In this document: one piece after another, positions 7,861-14,637 of the stretch
Position numbering within the stretch: the first letter of the stretch is position 1
Layout of the letters: every line of letters begins with the position of its first letter
NCBI GenBank assembly: GCA_013816325.1
Contig: JACDEP010000013.1
Coordinates: 1 to 22,487, forward strand
Origin: Methylotenera sp.
Lineage (GTDB): Bacteria > Pseudomonadota > Gammaproteobacteria > Burkholderiales > Methylophilaceae
Reading direction: 5' to 3'
Length of the DNA stretch: 22,487 nucleotides
Position numbers and translations under genes: made by a program
Notes under the pieces: generated by a model
What the model was told of the DNA's origin: nothing
The model's input: only the letters and a program-made list of their open reading frames with translations
Databases searched by the model: none

Positions 7861-7973
7861 TGTAACAATATGAGCTGGCTAAAACGGCTTATCCAGCATT
7901 CAATTAAGTAACACTCACTGCCTAGTTATACCCACCAACGACGGTGACTTCTTAGAAACACAAGGGAGCAACC

Positions 7974-8077
7974 ATGTCTAAAACTACTAAACCGAGCGCT
8001 CTGAATAAATATTTTTATACAAACCCTTCAGTGATGAAGAAATCATTGATGCGTTACTGGAGATTTCAGAAGAATGA
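7974..8077 (+). pseudogene. Remnant of a CheY-like receiver gene
   Basis: A good ribosome site (AAGGGAG) precedes the ATG at 7974, and the reading frame opens MSKTTKPSALNKYF. In the frame one base back, the text continues FLYKPFSDEEIIDALLEISEE and stops at 8075-8077. That second part looks like the end of a CheY receiver: the KPF with its conserved lysine and an acidic last helix. Adding one T to the five-T run at 8012-8016 joins both parts. Even then the product is only about 34 residues, against 120 or more for a receiver, so the phospho-acceptor core is gone. The stop overlaps the cheX start as ATGA, the hallmark of a once-coupled cheY-cheX pair. As it stands, frame 7974-8090 encodes a 38-residue peptide of no recognisable family. 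Confidence 0.55.
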
Positions 8078-8577
8078 GCGATTTAAGTAGAGTAGATATC
8101 GAAGTATTCAGCCATGCTATTGACCAATACTTTAAGCAAACCACGCATGAACCCGCAATCATTGAAGCAGCTTATCTGGCAGATAATGCCCAGCATACGC
8201 CGCCTACTTATGGCTTTACCGGGGTCATCAATGTCAGTGCGAAATATGTAGGCGCAATCTACTTTTCTGCACCAAGTGCAATGATGCGCCATGTTTTGAC
8301 CAGCATGAAAGAAAATAACCAATGTGAAGAAAACTTGTTGGACGCGGTCGGTGAGATTGCTAATACCATATCCGGAAACGCTAGAAAGCACTTCGGCGAG
8401 CACATGGAAATTTCAGTTCCTGAAAAAATTGTTGGCTACCCAAGCGCTTTGAATAAGCCCTCACGAGACTATCCCTATATTATTTTAATCAAGTGGAAGC
8501 ATACGCAGCATCCCTTATCGTGGATATCAAAAAATTACAATAATCCTTTTACAACATCCTGGAATCTTGGATTTTAG
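8074..8577 (+). CDS. cheX: CheX-like phosphatase domain protein, probable C-terminal frameshift
   Basis: The product resembles CheX, a small phosphatase that removes phosphate from CheY-type receivers. The active-site motif is intact: DAVGEIANTISGNARKHFG with the catalytic pair E94 and N97. The fold continues with ISVPEKIVG and YIILIKWK. After residue 141 the annotated frame gives an atypical tail (HTQHPLSWISKNY...). In another frame, from 8499, it reads AYAASLIVDIKKLQ and stops at 8541-8543, which matches what a CheX last strand should look like. Adding one A at 8497-8499 (GGAAG) restores a normal 156-residue protein. Either a real one-base deletion or a sequencing error explains this. It overlaps the cheY remnant by ATGA. 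A chemotaxis-type protein is out of place among nitrate genes. Confidence 0.72.
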   Translation: MSDLSRVDIEVFSHAIDQYFKQTTHEPAIIEAAYLADNAQHTPPTYGFTGVINVSAKYVGAIYFSAPSAMMRHVLTSMKENNQCEENLLDAVGEIANTISGNARKHFGEHMEISVPEKIVGYPSALNKPSRDYPYIILIKWKHTQHPLSWISKNYNNPFTTSWNLGF

Positions 8578-8589
8578 TGTGCATATTTC

Positions 8590-8620
8590 CGCACCATTTT
8601 AGCGTCACCGTTTTGGTGCA
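8590..8620. promoter_or_regulatory. NtrC-like sites upstream of nirB
   Basis: Two overlapping sites can be read. At 8590-8606 the left half GCACCA is perfect. At 8604-8620 the sequence TCACCG is followed by a perfect right half TGGTGCA. The centre of the second lies about 125 bases before the expected nirB transcription start, a standard enhancer distance. The outer arms GCACCA and TGGTGC (8591-8596, 8614-8619) are also complementary to each other. Assignment to NtrC is inference. Confidence 0.55.
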
Positions 8621-8622
8621 AG

Positions 8623-8645
8623 CGCACATTAACGTGCGATTTTTT
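8623..8645 (+). terminator. Short terminator after cheX
   Basis: A 5-bp GC-rich stem (CGCAC at 8623-8627 with GTGCG at 8634-8638) and a six-base loop are followed by six T at 8640-8645. The stem is short, so termination may be partial. It separates the cheX transcript from the nirB promoter region. Confidence 0.55.
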
Positions 8646-8710
8646 AGCAAAAAACTTGCGTTAATTTACATAAGTAAATGTATTTATTGGAGATTTGTTA
8701 CACTCAAAGT

Positions 8711-8726
8711 TGGCACGGTATTTGCC
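8711..8726 (+). promoter_or_regulatory. Sigma-54 promoter of the nirB operon
   Basis: The sequence TGGCACGGTATTTGCC (from 8711, a T before it) matches the sigma-54 consensus TGGCACG-N4-TTGCW except at the last base. GG (8712-8713) and GC (8724-8725) are 10 bases apart. The start should be near 8737, giving a leader of about 47 bases before the nirB ATG. No hexaloop hairpin or terminator lies in that leader, unlike in the nrt operon. Confidence 0.85.
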
Positions 8727-8783
8727 ATATAACTATTAAAATAAGGCTAACTAGTTACACTAAATTATTAAAGTGATTGAATT

Positions 8784-11228
8784 ATGCAAAAAATGAAATT
8801 GGTTGTTGTTGGTAATGGTATGGCGGGTATGCGTACGGTTGAAGAGTTATTAAAAATAGCACCCGATTTTTACGACATCACAGTATTTGGTGATGAGCCG
8901 TATCCTAACTATAACCGCATCATGCTTTCACCAGTATTGGCTAATGAGCAAACCATTGATGACATTATCCTGAATACCCGCGAGTGGTATGCAGAGAACA
9001 ATATCACCTTGCACACCAGCGCACGAATTAACAAGATTGACCGTAAAAACCGCATCGTTTATGCGGAAGATGGTACTAGCGCTGAATACGACAGGTTATT
9101 GTTAGCAACGGGTTCCAAACCATTCATGTTGCCAATTCCAGGTAAAGACTTACAAGGCGTGATTGGTTATCGCGACATCAAAGACACTAACGACATGATA
9201 GACACTGCTAAAACACATAAGCATGCAGTGGTGATCGGTGGTGGTTTACTTGGTCTTGAAGCAGCAAATGGCCTAAAAATCCAGGGCATGGAAGTCACAG
9301 TCGTTCATAAAAATGATTGGCTGTTAGAGCGTCAATTGGATAAAACCGCAGGCCTGATGCTGCAAAAATCATTGGAAGTCAAAGGTTTAAGCTTTTTACT
9401 CAAAAAAAATACTGAACAGTTGATTGACGACGGCAAAGGTCGGGTTAAATCTGTACGTTTTACCGATGGTCAAGAAATTGCTGCGGACTTAGTCGTTATG
9501 GCAGTAGGTATCCGCCCGAATTTTGCATTGGCTGAATCTGCTGGTATCCATTGTAACCGTGGCATTGTGGTCAACGACACTATGCAAACCTATGACCCGC
9601 GCGTTTATGCAGTGGGTGAATGTGTAGCGCATCGCGGCATTTCATATGGCTTGGTAGCGCCACTGTTCGAAATGGCGAAAGTCTGTGCGACACACTTGGC
9701 CAATTTCGGTATCGGTTTATATAAAGGTTCAGTGACATCTACTAAATTAAAAGTAACAGGTATCGATTTATTCAGTGCTGGCGATTTTAGTAGTGGCGAA
9801 GGTGCCGTCGATGACGGCCGCGAAGAAATTGTTTTGCATGATGCCGTGGGCGGGGTATACAAAAAACTCGTCATCAAGAATGACAAAATCATTGGTAGCG
9901 TGCTTTATGGGGATACCACGGACGGTTCGTGGTATTTTCAATTACTTAGAGATAACAAACCCATCCACGAGATCCGCGATCACCTGATGTTTGGCCAGGA
10001 TAGCCTAGGCAATACTGGTCATCAAGGCCAGGACAAAGCAGCAGCCATGACCAACGAGATGGAAGTGTGCGGCTGTAATGGCGTATGTAAAGGTACGATC
10101 GTTAAGGCAATCCAGGACAAAGGCCTGTTCACAATAGATGATGTAAAAAAACAAACCAAGGCAGGCTCTAGTTGCGGCTCATGCGTAGGTTTAGTTGAGC
10201 AAATTTTGGCTTCAACCTTAGGCGGCGGTTACGCGCCTCCTTCAACCAGCAAAGCCATTTGCGGTTGCTCAGATAAGAACCATGAAGAAGTACGTGCAGA
10301 AATCCGTACGCATAAATACTTGAATATTCCTGATGCCATGAAGGGCATGAGTTGGCGCACACCTAATGGCTGCGCTACTTGTAGGCCAGCATTGAACTAT
10401 TACTTACTATCTACCTGGCCGCATGAGGCTGTAGATGACCCACAATCACGTTTCATCAACGAGCGTGTGCATGCCAATATCCAGAAAGATGGTACTTACT
10501 CTGTAATCCCACGTATGTACGGCGGTGTGACCACGCCAGACCAGTTACGCAAGATTGCTGACGTGGCAGACAAATACGCCGTGCCTATGGTGAAAGTGAC
10601 CGGTGGTCAACGTATCGACTTGCTAGGCGTGAAAAAAGAAGACTTGGTTGATATGTGGAAAGACCTCGACATGCCATCTGGTTATGCTTATGCAAAAGGT
10701 ATCCGCACCGTTAAGACCTGCGTGGGTTCTGAGTTCTGCCGTTTCGGTACACAAAACTCTACGCAAATGGGTATTGATATCGAAAAAGCTTTCGATCACA
10801 TGTGGGCACCGCATAAAGTTAAATTCGCGGTTTCAGGCTGTCCTCGCAACTGTGCAGAATCCGGTATTAAAGACGTCGGCATCATCGGTGTCGACTCTGG
10901 CTGGGAGATCTATGTAGGCGGTAACGGTGGTATTAAAACCGAAGTCGCACAATTCTTATGTAAAGTAAAAAACTCTGATGAAGTCATGGAATATTCAGGC
11001 GCGTTCATCCAGATCTACCGGGAAGAAGCACGCTATTTGGACCGGACCGTTCATTGGATCGAACGCGTTGGTCTGGACTATGTGAAAAAACGCGTGTTGG
11101 AAGACGCTGAAGGCCGCAAAGCTGCTTATGAGCGCTTGATGTATGCGTTACAGGGCGCAGTCAACCCATGGGCAGAACGTGTAGAGAAACGCGAACAACA
11201 TAAAGAGTTTGAGACTATCACTGTTTAG
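8784..11228 (+). CDS. nirB: Assimilatory NAD(P)H nitrite reductase, large subunit
   Basis: The 814-residue cytoplasmic enzyme reduces nitrite to ammonium with six electrons from NAD(P)H. Domains in order: FAD/NAD-binding oxidoreductase (about 1-400, with VVGNGMAGMRTVEEL at the start and VVIGGGLLGLEAANGL for the second nucleotide fold), a BFD-like [2Fe-2S] region (CGCNGVCKG from 429, then CGSC), a linker with further cysteines (ICGCSD, CATCRPALNYYLL), and the siroheme/[4Fe-4S] domain. The siroheme-cluster cysteines are C646, C652, C686 and C690 (CVGSEFC, CPRNC). Length is close to the usual 800-850. The ATG at 8784 has only a weak ribosome site, and a second ATG lies at 8793. It is first in the operon behind a sigma-54 promoter. 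Its small subunit NirD is three genes further on. Confidence 0.95.
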   Translation: MQKMKLVVVGNGMAGMRTVEELLKIAPDFYDITVFGDEPYPNYNRIMLSPVLANEQTIDDIILNTREWYAENNITLHTSARINKIDRKNRIVYAEDGTSAEYDRLLLATGSKPFMLPIPGKDLQGVIGYRDIKDTNDMIDTAKTHKHAVVIGGGLLGLEAANGLKIQGMEVTVVHKNDWLLERQLDKTAGLMLQKSLEVKGLSFLLKKNTEQLIDDGKGRVKSVRFTDGQEIAADLVVMAVGIRPNFALAESAGIHCNRGIVVNDTMQTYDPRVYAVGECVAHRGISYGLVAPLFEMAKVCATHLANFGIGLYKGSVTSTKLKVTGIDLFSAGDFSSGEGAVDDGREEIVLHDAVGGVYKKLVIKNDKIIGSVLYGDTTDGSWYFQLLRDNKPIHEIRDHLMFGQDSLGNTGHQGQDKAAAMTNEMEVCGCNGVCKGTIVKAIQDKGLFTIDDVKKQTKAGSSCGSCVGLVEQILASTLGGGYAPPSTSKAICGCSDKNHEEVRAEIRTHKYLNIPDAMKGMSWRTPNGCATCRPALNYYLLSTWPHEAVDDPQSRFINERVHANIQKDGTYSVIPRMYGGVTTPDQLRKIADVADKYAVPMVKVTGGQRIDLLGVKKEDLVDMWKDLDMPSGYAYAKGIRTVKTCVGSEFCRFGTQNSTQMGIDIEKAFDHMWAPHKVKFAVSGCPRNCAESGIKDVGIIGVDSGWEIYVGGNGGIKTEVAQFLCKVKNSDEVMEYSGAFIQIYREEARYLDRTVHWIERVGLDYVKKRVLEDAEGRKAAYERLMYALQGAVNPWAERVEKREQHKEFETITV

Positions 11229-11271
11229 TACTTAACAACCTCGATATTAATTAGCATTTAAAGGAAATTCC

Positions 11272-12477
11272 ATGCAAAAAAGTTTTTGGCAGGCGGGTCA
11301 TAAGCCTACGTTGTTCTCGGCGTTCTTGTATTTTGACCTGAGTTTTATGGTATGGGTTTTGTTAGGCCCATTGGCTGTGCAAATGGCAACAGATCTACAT
11401 TTAACGCCTTCACAAAAGGGCTTGATGGTAGCAACGCCAGTATTAGCCGGTGCCTTGCTACGTATCGTCATGGGTGTTTTAGTTGACCAAATCAAGCCGA
11501 AAGCGGCGGGTATTATTGGTCAAATTGTCGTGCTATTAAGTTTATTATTGGCATGGGTTCATGGCATCCAGACTTTCCAGCATGCGCTGTTGCTAGGCGT
11601 CGGCCTTGGTTTTGCTGGTGCTGCATTTGCAGTGGCATTGCCACTAGCATCACGTTGGTATCCGCCTGAGCATCAAGGCACTGCCTTGGGTATTGCCGGT
11701 GCAGGTAATTCAGGTACGGTCTTTGCTGCTTTGTTTGCACCTAGCTTGGCTGCCGCTTATGGTTGGAATAAAGTATTCGGCCTGGCGCTTATCCCGCTGG
11801 GATTGGCATTTTTTGTGTACTTAATATTTGCAAAAGATAGTCCTGACACCCCTCCAGCCAAGTCTCTAAGTCAATATTTAGCGATACTCAAAGACAAAGA
11901 CGCCTGGTGGTTCATGTTTTTTTATAGCGTGACGTTTGGCGGCTTCGTAGGTCTGGCATCTTCACTTACCATCTACTTTAATGACCTCTATAGTTTAGGC
12001 CCGGTAAAAGCCGGTTACTGTACCGCCGCCTGCGTATTCGCCGGTTCGTTGGTACGCCCAATCGGCGGCTTGATCGCTGACCGTATCGGCGGCATCCGTA
12101 CATTGCTCACCATGTACAGCATCGCTGCGTTATTATTGTTCGTTATGAGCTTCGGGCAACCTACTTATCAACTCGCACTCGCTATAATCATGCCCGCCAT
12201 GGCAGTATTAGGCATGGGTAACGGCGCGGTATTCCAATTGGTACCTCAACGCTTCCGCAAAGAAATCGGCGTGATGACTGGCTTGGTAGGCATGGCTGGC
12301 GGTATAGGTGGTTTTTACTTGGCAGCAAGCCTAGGTTACTTTAAGCAATCGACTGGCAGCTACCAGATTGGCCTGATTATTTTTGCCAGTTTGGCAGTAT
12401 TGGCAATTATTGGTTTGGCTGGAGTAAAAACTAGATGGCGCACCACTTGGGGAACCGCTACAACAGCTAAAGTATAA
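11272..12477 (+). CDS. narK: Nitrate/nitrite transporter, MFS (NarK/NNP family)
   Basis: This 401-residue protein has about 12 membrane helices. Two glycine-rich nitrate-signature stretches mark the nitrate-nitrite porter family: GIAGAGNSGTV at 140-150 and GMAGGIGGFY near 340-350. Arginines in RIVMG (R64) and PQRFRKE (about 325) sit where the family binds the anion. It may import nitrate or exchange nitrate for nitrite across the inner membrane. An AAGGAAA ribosome site precedes the ATG. It is 43 bases after nirB, and its stop overlaps the next start by one base (TAATG). It is the second nitrate carrier of the window besides NrtABD. Such genes are called nasA, narK or nrtP in different species. 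Confidence 0.9.
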   Translation: MQKSFWQAGHKPTLFSAFLYFDLSFMVWVLLGPLAVQMATDLHLTPSQKGLMVATPVLAGALLRIVMGVLVDQIKPKAAGIIGQIVVLLSLLLAWVHGIQTFQHALLLGVGLGFAGAAFAVALPLASRWYPPEHQGTALGIAGAGNSGTVFAALFAPSLAAAYGWNKVFGLALIPLGLAFFVYLIFAKDSPDTPPAKSLSQYLAILKDKDAWWFMFFYSVTFGGFVGLASSLTIYFNDLYSLGPVKAGYCTAACVFAGSLVRPIGGLIADRIGGIRTLLTMYSIAALLLFVMSFGQPTYQLALAIIMPAMAVLGMGNGAVFQLVPQRFRKEIGVMTGLVGMAGGIGGFYLAASLGYFKQSTGSYQIGLIIFASLAVLAIIGLAGVKTRWRTTWGTATTAKV

Positions 12478-14171
12478 TGAGTCTACAATTTGATATTGGC
12501 CAATCTAGCTTAACAGGTCCACGCGAACGCAATGAAGACTATGTAGGTGTTGTAACGCCAGTCAATGAGCAGCTTAGCATTAAGGGCGCGCTCATTGCGG
12601 TGGCCGATGGCGTGAGTGGCAATGCCGGCGGCGGTGAAGCCTCGGAAATGACAGTGCGGACTGTAACCTCAGATTACTATGCAACACCTGATACTTGGGA
12701 ACCGCTAGTCGCGCTGGATAAAGTGCTAACAGCCGCAAACCGCTGGCTGATTGCCCAAGCCAATGCTAATCGCGATATGGCAGGCATGGCCACTACTTTG
12801 TCTATGTTGTTACTTCGCGGTCAACGTTATTACTCGGCGCATGTTGGCGACACCCGAATTTACTTGTTGCGAGATGGCGTATTGAAGCAATTAACGACTG
12901 ACCATGTGTGGGATAGGCCAGATATGCGCCACGTGTTGAAACGCGCCGTAGGGCTGGACCAACACTTAGCAGTAGATTTTGGTGAAGGCCCCTTGCAAGT
13001 TGGTGATGTTTTTGCGTTGATGAGTGACGGCGTATGGGAAACCCTGGGCGAACAAAATATCCATAAGATATTAGGCCTATACGATACCCCACAGTTGATA
13101 TGCAGCCATTTGACCAAGCAAGCCTTGGAAAAAGGTAGCCAGGATAACTCTACTGCTGTTGCTATCAAGATTACCCAGCTAGGTGAAGATACGCTTTCTG
13201 AGTTATTGGCCGGCGGTAAACATCTAAGTGTGCCGGAAAAACTCAATATCGGCGAAACGATAGACGATTTTGAAGTAGTGGAACTGTTACATGAATCACG
13301 TGCCAGTGTGCTATATAAAGTGCGCCACACGCAGACCAAACAATTATTTGTATTAAAAACCTTACAACCATTGCTCGCTAACGATATCGATAGCTGCAAT
13401 GGTTTGCTGAATGAAGAGTGGTTGGCAAAACGCGTAGTATCGCAATATGTACCGCAAGTATTTCCACTGTCGGTAGAAAAGCGCAGCAAGCTTTATTACA
13501 TCATGAGTTGGCATGAAGGTGCCACTTTGCAGCAACGCTTAGAAAGCGGCCACCATTTTACGGTGGCAGGAACTGGTAAAATCGGCGTCGATATGATGCG
13601 CGGCATAGGCGCCCTGCACCGCTTGAATATTGTGCACAGAGACATCAAGCCAGACAATGTACACTTAGCGAGCGATCAAAGATTGAGGATTTTGGATCTA
13701 GGCGTAGCTTTAAGTAGCGGTGTTGGTAAAATCGAGGCTATGCACAACCCTGGTACGCCAAGTTTTATGGCGCCTGAATTATTTAGTGGTGAAGCGGCGA
13801 CACCGGAAAGTGATATCTATGCGGCAGGTGTGACCTTATACCACTTGCTTACACGTAAGTATCCATATGGCGAGATTGAGCCCTTCCAGCATCCAAAATT
13901 CGGTATGCCAATTCCACCAACCCGGTATAGGCCGGACATTTCGCAGTGGTTAGAGAACATCATCCTGAAAGCCATCGCGCATGATGCCAAGAACCGATTT
14001 GAAACCGCTGAAGAGATGTTGATTGCATTGGAACATGGCGAATTAAAGCCCATACTGGCTCCAGCTCGTACGCCATTGATCGCCCGTGCGAGGTTTGTAA
14101 AATGGCAATGGATTGCCATCTTTTCACTGATTGTGAATTTTATGTTGTTATATCTGTTAATAGTTTCTTAA
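12477..14171 (+). CDS. Fused PP2C phosphatase and Ser/Thr protein kinase with C-terminal membrane anchor
   Basis: The 564-residue protein joins two opposite activities. Residues 1-240 are a PP2C-type phosphatase with its metal-binding aspartates in RNEDYVG, VADGVSG, SDGVWE and DNSTAV. Residues about 260-515 are a Hanks-type kinase: lysine K294 in VLKTL, catalytic HRDIKPDN with D389, D407 in the DFG position (written DLG), and APE at 432-434. The glycine-rich loop is degenerate (LLHESRASVLYKV has no glycine), so kinase activity may be altered. A single hydrophobic helix ends the chain (about 543-563), so both domains should face the cytoplasm at the inner membrane. The start overlaps the transporter stop as TAATG, implying coupled translation. 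A similar kinase sits in the nitrate-assimilation cluster of Pseudomonas as I recall. The target is unknown; the transporter or a reductase is a fair guess. Confidence 0.9.
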   Translation: MSLQFDIGQSSLTGPRERNEDYVGVVTPVNEQLSIKGALIAVADGVSGNAGGGEASEMTVRTVTSDYYATPDTWEPLVALDKVLTAANRWLIAQANANRDMAGMATTLSMLLLRGQRYYSAHVGDTRIYLLRDGVLKQLTTDHVWDRPDMRHVLKRAVGLDQHLAVDFGEGPLQVGDVFALMSDGVWETLGEQNIHKILGLYDTPQLICSHLTKQALEKGSQDNSTAVAIKITQLGEDTLSELLAGGKHLSVPEKLNIGETIDDFEVVELLHESRASVLYKVRHTQTKQLFVLKTLQPLLANDIDSCNGLLNEEWLAKRVVSQYVPQVFPLSVEKRSKLYYIMSWHEGATLQQRLESGHHFTVAGTGKIGVDMMRGIGALHRLNIVHRDIKPDNVHLASDQRLRILDLGVALSSGVGKIEAMHNPGTPSFMAPELFSGEAATPESDIYAAGVTLYHLLTRKYPYGEIEPFQHPKFGMPIPPTRYRPDISQWLENIILKAIAHDAKNRFETAEEMLIALEHGELKPILAPARTPLIARARFVKWQWIAIFSLIVNFMLLYLLIVS

Positions 14172-14186
14172 AGTTTTGTTTAAGAA
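14165..14186. repeat. AT-rich inverted repeat over the kinase stop codon
   Basis: An 8-bp stem TTCTTAAA / TTTAAGAA encloses a six-base loop (14173-14178) and includes the kinase stop codon. There is no T-run and the stem is AT-rich. It could trim or pause transcripts between the kinase and nirD, or mean nothing. Confidence 0.4.
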
Positions 14187-14238
14187 ATAGTGAGTTAATA
14201 AAGCTGCAGTTAATTGCGGTATTAAAGGGTGATTAGAA

Positions 14239-14568
14239 ATGAGTAATTGGGTTAAAGTTGCGCCGTTTGAAGACATTCCAAGATTAGGCGCGCGCGTAGT
14301 TCGCACTAAAACTAAAGAAAATGCTGACCTCGAGATCGGTGTGTTCCGTTTAGAGGATGACCGTATTTTTGCGGTCAATAATAGCTGCCCGCATAAAGGC
14401 GGCCCCCTTTCGCAAGGGATTGTCTATGGCGATAAAATCGCTTGTCCATTGCATTCCTGGAAAATCAGCTTGGTAGATGGCAAAGCCGAAGAGCCCGATG
14501 TGGGAGAAACTGCTTGTTTCAATACTAAAGTTGAAGATGGTTTTGTATATCTGGAATTAAAAGGGTAA
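14239..14568 (+). CDS. nirD: Nitrite reductase small subunit, Rieske-type
   Basis: The 109-residue protein is the small partner of NirB. It has a Rieske fold with the cluster ligands visible: C50-x-H52 in CPHKGG, then 16 residues, then C69-x2-H72 in CPLHSW. Length and motif spacing are typical of NirD. In many NirD proteins these ligands are lost, so the intact set suggests a real [2Fe-2S] cluster and electron-transfer role. An AAAGGG ribosome site precedes the ATG. It lies 67 bases after the kinase gene and 69 bases before nasA in the same direction. Confidence 0.92.
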   Translation: MSNWVKVAPFEDIPRLGARVVRTKTKENADLEIGVFRLEDDRIFAVNNSCPHKGGPLSQGIVYGDKIACPLHSWKISLVDGKAEEPDVGETACFNTKVEDGFVYLELKG

Positions 14569-14637
14569 TTTGAAGGCTATCCTTAAAGCACCTCAAAACC
14601 TAACAACTTAAATAATTGATGAAGTGATGAAGTTAAA

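Noticed and set aside
8012..8018. Programmed -1 frameshift in the cheY remnant
   Set aside because: The T-run does not form a proper X-XXY-YYZ slippery heptamer in frame and the product would still lack the receiver core; decay is simpler.
8623..8638. CGCAC...GTGCG as a third NtrC site upstream of nirB
   Set aside because: The gap between GCAC and GTGC is 6 rather than 7 bases and a T-run follows, so a terminator for cheX is the better reading.
12860..13489. Long minus-strand open frame of 209 codons
   Set aside because: It lies opposite the phosphatase-kinase gene, has low-complexity Ser-rich composition typical of antisense frames and no ribosome site or family resemblance.
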